Assembly: GCF_025165795.1 (NCBI RefSeq)
Contig: NZ_JAJAGO010000005.1
Location: 310,001-374,000, forward strand
DNA from: Streptomyces gossypii
GTDB lineage: Bacteria; Actinomycetota; Actinomycetes; Streptomycetales; Streptomycetaceae
Reading direction: 5' to 3'
Length of the DNA: 64,000 bases
Shown here piece by piece: positions 32,151-42,131 of this stretch. The notes under the pieces were generated by a model that had not been told where the DNA came from, searched no databases, and worked only from the letters and a program-made list of their open reading frames with translations. Made by a program: the position numbers and the translations under genes. Every line of letters starts with the position of its first letter. Position 1 is the stretch's first letter.

Positions 32151-35017
32151 ACTCCCACCGGCTCCGTACCGGCGGTCGCATCGACCGCGCCCACCCGCTC
32201 ACGTTCACCTTCGACGGCACCGTCCACACCGGCTACCAGGGCGACACCCTCGCCTCCGCCCTGCTCGCGAACGGCGTCCGCACCTTCACCACGAGCCTCA
32301 CGCACGGCCGCCCGCGCGGCATCTACGCCGCAGGCGTGGACGAGCCCAACGCCCTGGTGGGACTGCACCCGGACCCGCACGCGCCGGACGCCGCCGCACG
32401 GCCCGCCGAGCCGATGACACAGGCCACCGTGACCGAACTGTACGACGGCCTGCGCGCCACCTCCCTGCGCGGAAAGGGGCGGCTGGAGGCCGGCCGGCCG
32501 GGCGACCACGGGAGGCACGACGCCATGCACGCCCACTGCGACGTGCTCGTCGTCGGCGCCGGACCGGCCGGGCTCACCGCAGCCCGCACGGCCGCCTCGA
32601 CCGGGGCGAGAGTCGTACTCCTCGACGAGCAGCCGGAGATGGGCGGCAGCCTCCTCGGCACCCGCGAACACATCGCGGACCGGCCCGCGCTCGAGTGGGT
32701 GCGGCACGCCCTCGCCGAACTCGCGGGCCGCGCCGAGACCACCCTGCTTACCCGCACCACCGCGGTGGGCTGCTACGACCACAACTACGTCGTTGCCGCC
32801 GAACGGCGCCTGCCCGCGGCCGGCGGGGGCGGGCGTCTGTGGCAGATCAGGGCACGCCGCATCGTGTTCGCGACCGGCGCCCACGAACGGCCGCTGCTGT
32901 TCGCCGACAACGACCGGCCGGGCGTCATGCTGGCCGGCGCGGCCCGCACCTACGCCAACCGCTACGGGACGCTCCCCGGCCGCCGCGCCGTCGTCGCCGC
33001 GAACAACGACAGCGCGTACGCCGCCGCACTCGAACTCGCCGACGCCGGCCTGGAGATCGCCCGCATCGTCGACGCACGCGACCACGTGCCGCCGTACTGG
33101 GCGGCGCGCTGCGCGGACCGGCACATCGACGTGTCCGCCGGGCACGTGGTGGTCGGCAGCCGGGGCGGCGACGGTACGGTCACGGCCGCACTGCTGGCGG
33201 CACGCGAGGGGGACGGCACCGCATCCTCGGCAGCCGACTGCGACCTGCTGCTGGTCAGCGGCGGCTGGAACCCGGCGGTGCAACTGCACACGCAGTCGGG
33301 CGGCCGCACGCGCTACGACGAGCGGCTGTGCTGCCACGTCCCCCACGAGCCGGATCCGCGCCGCCGGGTGGCGGGCGCCGCGCGGGGCCTGGCACGGCTC
33401 GGCGACTGCCTCGCCGACGGCGCCGCCGCCGGCGCGGACGCCGCATCCGACCTGGGCCTGAGCGCCGGGCAGACGCCACAGCCACCGGGCGCCTGGGAAC
33501 CCGCACCGCTGCCTCCGCTGTGGCCGCTGCCCGCGTGCCCGGCGGCGGGCGATCCGGCCGCCCAGTACGTCGACATGCAGCGGGACGCCACCCTCGCGGA
33601 CATCGAACGGGCCGTCGGCGGCGGCATGCGCTCCGTCGAACACGTCAAGCGCTACACCACGATCGGCACCGCGCACGACCAGGGCCGTACCTCGGGCGTC
33701 ACCGCCGCGGCGGCCACGGCCGGCGTACTGGGCGTGCCGGTGGCGGAGCTGGGCACGACCACCAACCGGCCGCCGTACACGCCCGTGCCGTTCGCGCTGC
33801 TGGCGGGCCGTGCACGGGGGCGGCTGCACGACCCGGTCCGCACCACGCCGCTGCACGCCTGGCACCTCGCGCGGGGCGCCGTCTTCGAGAACGTCGGGCA
33901 GTGGAAGCGACCCCGCTACTACCCGCGTCCCGGCGAGGACATGGCGACCGCGGTGGACCGCGAGTGCCGGGCCGCCCGCGAGGGTGTCGCTGCCATGGAC
34001 GTCTCCACCCTCGGCAAGATCGACATCCAGGGGCCGGACGCCGCCGAGTTCCTGAACCGCGTCTACACAGGAGGCTTCGCCAAACTCCGCGTCGGCTCCT
34101 GCCGTTACGGCGTCATGTGCACCGCCGACGGCATGGTCTTCGACGACGGCGTGACCATGCGACTGGCCGAGGACCGCTTCCAGATGAGCACCACCACGGG
34201 CAACGCCGCGGCGGTACTCGACTGGCTGGAGGAGTGGCTCCAGACGGAGTGGCCCCAGCTTCGCGTGTTCTGCACCTCCGTGACGGAGCAGTGGGCCGGC
34301 GTCGCCGTCGTCGGCCCCCGGGCCCGTGCCGTACTCGCCCGGCTTGCCCCGCAACTGCCGCTGGAAAACGGCGACTTTCCCTTCATGGCCTGGCGGGACG
34401 CCGAGGTCGCCGGGCTGCCCGCGCGGGTAGCGCGGATCAGCTTCTCCGGCGAACTGGCCTTCGAGGTCTACGTCTCCGGCTGGGACGGGGCGGCCCTGTG
34501 GGAGGCGGTCCTGGAGACCGGAGCGGTGGAGGGCATCACGCCCTACGGCACCGAGACGATGCACGTGCTGCGGGCGGAGAAAGGCTATGTGATCGTCGGC
34601 CAGGACACCGACGGCAGCGTGACGCCGCAGGACTTGGGCATGGACTGGGCGGTCTCCACGCGCAAGGACTTCATCGGCAGACGGTCCCACCGTCGCCCGG
34701 ACACCTCGCGGCCGGACCGCAAACACCTCGTCGGACTGCTGCCGTGGGACACGGGTGAACTTCTCCCCGAAGGCAGCCACCTCGTCTGCGCCGGTTCCGG
34801 GGAGCCGGAGGCCCGGACACCGGTGCCGTCGCTCGGCCACGTCACCTCCAGCTACCGCAGCGCCGCGCTGGGCCGCACCTTCGCGCTCGCCCTCGTACGG
34901 GGCGGACGGGACCGCATCGGCGGCACGGTGCACGTGGCGCTCGGCGACCGGACAGTGGCCGCCCAGGTCACCGAGCCGGTCTTCTACGACAGGGAAGGGA
35001 GCCGCAGGGATGGCTGA
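32147..35017 (+). CDS. soxA: Sarcosine oxidase alpha subunit
   Basis: A 956-residue subunit. The N-terminal ~110 residues form a 2Fe-2S-ferredoxin-like fold (LTFTFDGTVHTGYQGDTLASALLANGVRTF). An NAD-binding domain follows (CDVLVVGAGPAGLTAART), and the C-terminal GcvT-like folate domain begins near residue 600 (GQWKRPRYYPRPGED ... GVAAMDVSTLGKIDIQGPDA). The GcvT part transfers the released C1 unit to tetrahydrofolate. The segment around 111-130 is longer and less regular than in many homologues (LRGKGRLEAGRPGDHGRHD). The ATG at 32147 overlaps the soxD stop. Confidence 0.93.
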   Translation: MNSHRLRTGGRIDRAHPLTFTFDGTVHTGYQGDTLASALLANGVRTFTTSLTHGRPRGIYAAGVDEPNALVGLHPDPHAPDAAARPAEPMTQATVTELYDGLRATSLRGKGRLEAGRPGDHGRHDAMHAHCDVLVVGAGPAGLTAARTAASTGARVVLLDEQPEMGGSLLGTREHIADRPALEWVRHALAELAGRAETTLLTRTTAVGCYDHNYVVAAERRLPAAGGGGRLWQIRARRIVFATGAHERPLLFADNDRPGVMLAGAARTYANRYGTLPGRRAVVAANNDSAYAAALELADAGLEIARIVDARDHVPPYWAARCADRHIDVSAGHVVVGSRGGDGTVTAALLAAREGDGTASSAADCDLLLVSGGWNPAVQLHTQSGGRTRYDERLCCHVPHEPDPRRRVAGAARGLARLGDCLADGAAAGADAASDLGLSAGQTPQPPGAWEPAPLPPLWPLPACPAAGDPAAQYVDMQRDATLADIERAVGGGMRSVEHVKRYTTIGTAHDQGRTSGVTAAAATAGVLGVPVAELGTTTNRPPYTPVPFALLAGRARGRLHDPVRTTPLHAWHLARGAVFENVGQWKRPRYYPRPGEDMATAVDRECRAAREGVAAMDVSTLGKIDIQGPDAAEFLNRVYTGGFAKLRVGSCRYGVMCTADGMVFDDGVTMRLAEDRFQMSTTTGNAAAVLDWLEEWLQTEWPQLRVFCTSVTEQWAGVAVVGPRARAVLARLAPQLPLENGDFPFMAWRDAEVAGLPARVARISFSGELAFEVYVSGWDGAALWEAVLETGAVEGITPYGTETMHVLRAEKGYVIVGQDTDGSVTPQDLGMDWAVSTRKDFIGRRSHRRPDTSRPDRKHLVGLLPWDTGELLPEGSHLVCAGSGEPEARTPVPSLGHVTSSYRSAALGRTFALALVRGGRDRIGGTVHVALGDRTVAAQVTEPVFYDREGSRRDG

Positions 35018-35738
35018 CACGGTCGCGACACTCCCCGGAGCACTCACCCGCGCAGCACCGCCGCCGGAGCCTCCGGCGGCAGGGCCGCACGGGCGGCACT
35101 CCCCACTCCAGCACCGGGCGGACGAGCTGGCGCGGGCCGGACGGCCCGGACGGTCGGGGGTGGAGCTGCGGGAAGTTCCGTTCCTCACCCAGTTCAACCT
35201 CCGCCGCCGGCAGCGGTCCGGGCACAACGCGGCGGCGACTCTCGGCTTCACACCGCCGCTGGCACTGCCCCGCACACCCGGTACCGTGCGCCGCTCCGGC
35301 GACCGGATGGCCGTCTGGCTGGGCCCGGACGAGTGGCTGATCGTCACCCCGCCCGGCACGGCAGCCGAGACCGGGAACACGCTGCGCGCGGTCGCTGAGG
35401 CGTCGGCCGGTCCGGACGGCGAGGCGGACACCGTGTACACCGCGTACACCGAGGTGTCCGCGCACAGCACCACGCTGCGGATCAGCGGCGCCCGCGCACG
35501 GGACGTGCTGCGCAAGGTCTGCCCGATCGACCTGCATCCGCGGGCTTTCGGCGGCGACGCGTGCGCGCAGACGCTGCTGGCGCGCGGCGCCCGGGTGCTG
35601 CTCGTGGCGGATCGCGAGCCGGACGGTTTCCTGCTCTTCGTACGTGCCTCCTTCGCCGACTACGTCACCGACTGGCTCCTCGACTCGATGGCCGAATACG
35701 CGGCCGGGGACAGCCCGTTCAAGAACGAGGAAAGGTAA
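35010..35738 (+). CDS. soxG: Sarcosine oxidase gamma subunit
   Basis: A 242-residue SoxG protein with VELREVPFLTQFNLRRR, VWLGPDEWLIVTPPG and LRKVCPIDLHPRAFGGDACAQTLLARGARVLL, matching the GcvT-like fold of the gamma subunit. The ATG at 35010 overlaps the end of soxA by 8 bp. The Pro/Ala-rich first 45 residues are unusually long for the family. Confidence 0.9.
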   Translation: MADTVATLPGALTRAAPPPEPPAAGPHGRHSPLQHRADELARAGRPGRSGVELREVPFLTQFNLRRRQRSGHNAAATLGFTPPLALPRTPGTVRRSGDRMAVWLGPDEWLIVTPPGTAAETGNTLRAVAEASAGPDGEADTVYTAYTEVSAHSTTLRISGARARDVLRKVCPIDLHPRAFGGDACAQTLLARGARVLLVADREPDGFLLFVRASFADYVTDWLLDSMAEYAAGDSPFKNEER

Positions 35739-35741
35739 CTC

Positions 35742-36833
35742 ATGGTGCAGCATGTTCGCGGGCTCGTGGCTCCTGGCCGGGATGAGCCGGTGCGAATGGA
35801 GACGGTGGTCGTGCCGGACCCGGGGCCCGGGGAGGCCGTGGTGGCGGTCCAGGCGTGCGGGGTGTGCCATACCGACCTGCATTACAAGCAGGGCGCGATC
35901 AACGACGAGTTCCCGTTCCTGCTGGGGCACGAGGCCGCGGGGGTGGTCGAAGCGGTGGGCGAGGGAGTCACCGAGGTGGCCGCCGACGACTTCGTGATCC
36001 TCAACTGGCGTGCGGTGTGCGGCCGGTGCCGAGCCTGTGCGCGTGGCCGGCCCTGGTACTGCTTCGACACCCACAACGCCGCCCAACCGATGACGCTGAC
36101 CGACGGCACGGTCCTGTCGCCCGCCTTGGGCGTCGGGGCGTTCGTGGAGAAGACGCTGGTGGCCGCAGGACAGTGCACGAAGGTGGACCCGGCGGCGGCA
36201 CCCGCGGCGGCGGGCCTGCTGGGCTGCGGCGTGATGGCCGGTCTCGGGGCGGCGCTCAACACCGGACAGGTCGGGCGCGGCGACTCGGTGGCGGTGATCG
36301 GCTGCGGCGGGGTCGGGGACGCCGCGATCGCCGGGGCCCGGCTGGCGGGCGCGGCGCGGATCATCGCCGTGGACATCGATCCGCGGAAGCTGACGACCGC
36401 CCGCGCCATGGGAGCCACGCACACCGTCGACTCCAGCGCACAGGACCCGGTGGCGGCCGTGCGGGAACTGACCGGTGGGTTCGGCGCGGATGTGGTGATC
36501 GAGGCGGTGGGCCGCCCCGAAACGTATGAACAGGCTTTCTACTCACGGGATCTGGCCGGGACGGTGGTCCTGGTCGGGGTGCCCACGCCGGAGATGACCC
36601 TGCGATTGCCGCTGCTGGACGTGTTCGGACGAGGCGGGGCGCTGAAGTCGTCCTGGTACGGGGACTGCCTGCCGTCCCGGGATTTTCCGATGCTGATCGA
36701 TCTGTACCGGCAGGGGCGGCTGGATCTGGACGCGTTCGTGTCCGAGACCATCGCCCTGGGCGACGGGGAGTTGGAGAAGGCGTTCGGCCGGATGGAAGCG
36801 GGCGAGGTCCTGCGTTCGGTGGTGGTCCTGTGA
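35742..36833 (+). CDS. mscR: S-(hydroxymethyl)mycothiol dehydrogenase
   Basis: A 363-residue class-III-like zinc alcohol dehydrogenase. Catalytic zinc ligands are in [14 protein letters not shown] and [11 protein letters not shown], structural zinc cysteines in [15 protein letters not shown], and the cofactor loop is [27 protein letters not shown] is characteristic of the mycothiol-dependent branch. It oxidises the formaldehyde-mycothiol adduct, fitting the formaldehyde released by sarcosine and dimethylglycine oxidation. It starts 3 bp after soxG and overlaps the next gene, so it is part of the sox operon. Confidence 0.92.
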   Translation: MVQHVRGLVAPGRDEPVRMETVVVPDPGPGEAVVAVQACGVCHTDLHYKQGAINDEFPFLLGHEAAGVVEAVGEGVTEVAADDFVILNWRAVCGRCRACARGRPWYCFDTHNAAQPMTLTDGTVLSPALGVGAFVEKTLVAAGQCTKVDPAAAPAAAGLLGCGVMAGLGAALNTGQVGRGDSVAVIGCGGVGDAAIAGARLAGAARIIAVDIDPRKLTTARAMGATHTVDSSAQDPVAAVRELTGGFGADVVIEAVGRPETYEQAFYSRDLAGTVVLVGVPTPEMTLRLPLLDVFGRGGALKSSWYGDCLPSRDFPMLIDLYRQGRLDLDAFVSETIALGDGELEKAFGRMEAGEVLRSVVVL

Positions 36834-37537
36834 CTCTCCCGCGCTCCACCGGAAGCCCGCGCTCCACCGGAAGCCCGCGTTCCACCGGCAGTGCACGTTC
36901 CACCGGAGGCGGGGCGCGGATCGAGTGCCTGGTGACCTCCGGCACCTTCGAACTGGACGGCGGCAGCTGGGCAGTCGACAACAACGTGTGGCTCGTGGGC
37001 GATGACCACGAGGCCGTGGTCATCGACCCCGCCCACGACGTGCAGGCGATCACCACCGCCCTGGGCGGCCGCACCCTCCGGGCCATCCTCTGCACACACG
37101 CACACAACGACCACATCAACGCCGCGCCCGCCCTGTCCGCCGCCACCGGAGCCCCGGTCCACCTGCACCCGGCGGACGAGGTGCTGTGGAAACTCACCCA
37201 CCCGGCGTTCCCGCCGGGCCGCCATCTGTCGGACGGTGCCGAACTCACCGTCGCAGGAGTCAGATTGAGGGTGATCCACACACCCGGGCACGCGCCCGGC
37301 GCCGTCTGCCTGTACGTCGCGGAGCTGGGCACCGTCTTCACCGGGGACACGCTCTTCAACGGAGGGCCGGGTGCCACCGGCCGCTCGTACAGCGACTTCG
37401 ACACCCTCATCACCTCCATCCGCGACCGGCTGCTGACGCTGCCGGGCCGTACGGCGGTGCTCCCCGGCCACGGAGCGAGCACCCTCATCGAGGCGGAGGC
37501 GAAAACCCTCGACGAACTGTTCGCCGGGCCCCGCTGA
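36830..37537 (+). CDS. MBL-fold hydrolase, likely S-formylmycothiol hydrolase
   Basis: A 235-residue metallo-beta-lactamase-fold protein. Zinc ligands are in [11 protein letters not shown] (H-x-H-x-D-H), [13 protein letters not shown] and FTGDTLF, with a C-terminal LPGHG. The usual family N-terminus aligns at [29 protein letters not shown] (~residue 31). The 30 residues before it are four tandem hexapeptides RSTGSx, an unusual extension. Start GTG overlaps the mscR stop (GTGA). This pairing is conserved in actinobacteria and suggests thioester hydrolysis after MscR. Confidence 0.85.
   Translation: MTLPRSTGSPRSTGSPRSTGSARSTGGGARIECLVTSGTFELDGGSWAVDNNVWLVGDDHEAVVIDPAHDVQAITTALGGRTLRAILCTHAHNDHINAAPALSAATGAPVHLHPADEVLWKLTHPAFPPGRHLSDGAELTVAGVRLRVIHTPGHAPGAVCLYVAELGTVFTGDTLFNGGPGATGRSYSDFDTLITSIRDRLLTLPGRTAVLPGHGASTLIEAEAKTLDELFAGPR
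36842..36913 (+). repeat. Four 18-bp tandem repeats encoding RSTGSP-like hexapeptides
   Basis: Units at 36842, 36860, 36878 and 36896 encode [18 protein letters not shown] and RSTGGG. The first two are identical at DNA level. The period is a multiple of three, so copy-number change would not break the frame. Confidence 0.9.
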
Positions 37538-37559
37538 CCGCTGCCCGGCTGACCGCTGA

Positions 37560-40157
<2,598 letters not shown>

Positions 40158-40192
40158 ACAGCCATCCCGTTCACCCGACAACGAGGTGCGAC

Positions 40193-41401
40193 ATGACCAC
40201 CACCGGCTTCCCCGGCCTCTCCGGCAGCACCACCGGCAGCACCGGCTCCACGGCGACGGGCACCACCACCGGCGCGCGCATCCTGCCGGACAGCCTGCTG
40301 CCGACCCTGCCCGGCCACCACTACACCGACCCCGCGATCTTCGCGCGCGAACAGCGGCACCTCTTCGAGCAGATGTGGTTCTGCGCCGTACGTGCCGCCG
40401 ACCTCGGCCGCCCCGGTGCCTTCCGCACGGTGCCGGTGGGCGGCGAGAGCGTCCTCGTCACCCGGTCCCGCGAGGGCGCCGTGCGCGCCTTTCTCAACAT
40501 CTGCCGCCACCGCGGCGCCAAACTGTGCACCGAGCCCCAGGGCGAGGTCCGGCGCGGCTTCCAATGCCCCTACCACGCCTGGACGTACGACCTGGACGGC
40601 AAGCTGACCGCCGCCCCCAACCTGACGAGCATGCCGGACCTCGACCGCACCGAACACGGCCTGGTCCGGGTGCACGTACGCGAATGGCTCGGCTACGTCT
40701 GGGTCTGCCTCGCCGAAGAACCGCCCTCCTTCGAGGACGACGTGATCGGGTCCGTCACCGAACGGCTCGGCGACACCGGCGCCGTGGAGCGCTACGCCAT
40801 CCACACGCTGGAGCTGGGCCGCCGCGTCAGCTACGACGTACGGGCCAACTGGAAGCTCATCATCGAGAACTTCATGGAGTGCTACCACTGCGCCACCATC
40901 CATCCCGAACTGACCGAAGTGCTACCCGAGTTCGCCGACGGCTTCGCCGCGCAGTACTACGTGGGCCACGGCGCGGAGTTCGGGCAGGACGTCAGCGGAT
41001 TCACCGTGGACGGCGGTCACGGACTCGAACCGATCCCCGGCATCGGCGCGGACCAGGACCGCCGCTACTACGCGATCACCATCCGGCCGCAGGTCTTCCT
41101 GAACCTCGTGCCCGACCATGTCATCGTGCACCGCCTGTATCCCACCGCGGCCGACCGTACGCGCGTCGAGTGCGACTGGCTCTACCTCCCGCAGGTCATC
41201 GAGGAGGAACGGGACCTTTCCCGCTCCGTCGAGCTGTTCCATCGCGTGAACGAACAGGACTTCGCCGCCTGCGAGCGATGCCACCTGATGATGGGCTCAC
41301 GCGCCTACCGCCACGGCGGCGTCCTCGTCCCCAGCGAACACCACATCGCGGAGTTCCACGCCTGGGTCCGGGAGCGCTGCGGCACGGACGAGCCGGGTTA
41401 A
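40193..41401 (+). CDS. Rieske oxygenase, glycine betaine monooxygenase-like (GbcA type)
   Basis: A 402-residue ring-hydroxylating-type oxygenase alpha subunit. Rieske ligands are C104/H106 in CRHRGAKLC and C125/H128 in CPYHAW, and the mononuclear iron site is in NWKLIIENFMECYHCATIHPEL. The sequence belongs to the choline/carnitine/glycine-betaine branch. With dimethylglycine oxidase and sarcosine oxidase genes adjacent, glycine betaine demethylation is the best-supported role. Residues 5-25 are a Ser/Thr/Gly-rich tract. Ferredoxin and reductase partners are probably those at 27835-29402. A MITE-like element sits in the stop codon and turned TAG into TAA. Confidence 0.88.
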   Translation: MTTTGFPGLSGSTTGSTGSTATGTTTGARILPDSLLPTLPGHHYTDPAIFAREQRHLFEQMWFCAVRAADLGRPGAFRTVPVGGESVLVTRSREGAVRAFLNICRHRGAKLCTEPQGEVRRGFQCPYHAWTYDLDGKLTAAPNLTSMPDLDRTEHGLVRVHVREWLGYVWVCLAEEPPSFEDDVIGSVTERLGDTGAVERYAIHTLELGRRVSYDVRANWKLIIENFMECYHCATIHPELTEVLPEFADGFAAQYYVGHGAEFGQDVSGFTVDGGHGLEPIPGIGADQDRRYYAITIRPQVFLNLVPDHVIVHRLYPTAADRTRVECDWLYLPQVIEEERDLSRSVELFHRVNEQDFAACERCHLMMGSRAYRHGGVLVPSEHHIAEFHAWVRERCGTDEPG

Positions 41402-41563
41402 GGGCTGTCCCGTAGTCCCTGGTGGATCAGCGCGCGGCGTCAGATGCGGTGCTTCGCCAGGCGGAGGGGCGTCCTCATACTGGGCGTATCCCGGGCGTTC
41501 CGGCAACGCAGCGAGGTGCCGCAGCTGACGCCGCGCGCCCGCCAGGGATCACGGGACAGCCCT
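41401..41563. mobile_element. 163-bp MITE-like element with 22-bp terminal inverted repeats
   Basis: Termini AGGGCTGTCCCGTAGTCCCT... (41401-41422) and its inverse at 41542-41563 match in 20 of 22 bases. TA dinucleotides flank both ends (41399-41400 and 41564-41565), consistent with a TA target duplication. Internal arms are also complementary (GCGCGCGGCGTCAG with CTGACGCCGCGCGC), so the whole element can fold into one hairpin. It has no transposase. The ends resemble IS termini that are frequent in Streptomyces, so mobilisation in trans is likely. Confidence 0.8.
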
Positions 41564-42010
41564 TAGCACACGGCAGCCCGGGCGAAAGCGCAGGGGCGGG
41601 CCATCCACGAACCCGCCGAGGCTGCCGAGATCGCCCGGCGCGTCGTCCGGCCCGGGGGCGTGAGCGGTTCCATCGTGACGCGTGCGGCTCGTCGTCGCGA
41701 CGCCGGAGAAGCCGTCGAGATTTTTCCGGTTCTGTTGATAATTGAGGGACGATACTAAGACGCCCGACATGCGGCAAGCCGTCGGATCCGCCAACTTCCC
41801 GGGGCCTCGCGCTTGGCAGTGCACAGCGCTGACGAGCCAACTAGCGCCCTTACCTCTCAGGTTGAGATCAGTCGACGCGCTGGCGTGAATCGGTCGCATG
41901 CAGGGATGGCCAACCGTGACCCTGCGTCGGGAACCCACTTGATCCAACAGATTGTCACATTCAGTCCGTGCACAGGTCTTGCCGCTCCCGGCGGTCGCCT
42001 CTAGCTTCAC

Positions 42011-42024
42011 TGGGAGCGCTCCCA
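42011..42024. promoter_or_regulatory. Perfect CebR-type LacI operator
   Basis: TGGGAGCGCTCCCA, identical to the copy at 16495, lies 108 bp upstream of the secreted rhamnogalacturonan lyase gene. Control of a polysaccharide-degrading enzyme by a CebR-like repressor is plausible. Confidence 0.75.
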
Positions 42025-42065
42025 CCCATGCGAGAACAAGACCCGCCTCTCGTGCGCGATGTAGA

Positions 42066-42077
42066 TGAATCGTTTCA
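42066..42077. promoter_or_regulatory. Second LacI-type operator-like palindrome
   Basis: TGAATCGTTTCA is a 12-bp palindrome with one mismatched pair and the central CG typical of LacI-family sites (TGAAACGTTTCA-like). It lies 54 bp before the lyase start, downstream of the CebR-type site. Confidence 0.5.
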
Positions 42078-42131
42078 TTCGTTTGCCGGGGAGCACGCAA
42101 GCCCTTACCCGCCCACCTGAAGGAGCCGCAC

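Larger units (their letters stand above)
41566..42131. other. 566-bp intergenic region upstream of rhamnogalacturonan lyase
   Basis: No complete gene is seen. A start-less plus-strand open stretch at about 41569-41758 (RAKAQGRAIHEPAEAAEIAR, ending in TAA) looks coding-like and may be a gene remnant. The rest is unusually A/T-rich for this genome (around 41720-41760 and 41930-42080) and carries the two LacI-type operators listed separately. Confidence 0.45.

Noticed and set aside
32111..35515. An 1134-codon minus-strand open frame opposite soxA
   Set aside because: Composition is shadow-like (runs of G/R/A/H/V) and it lies exactly opposite a conserved sox operon with overlapping starts and stops.
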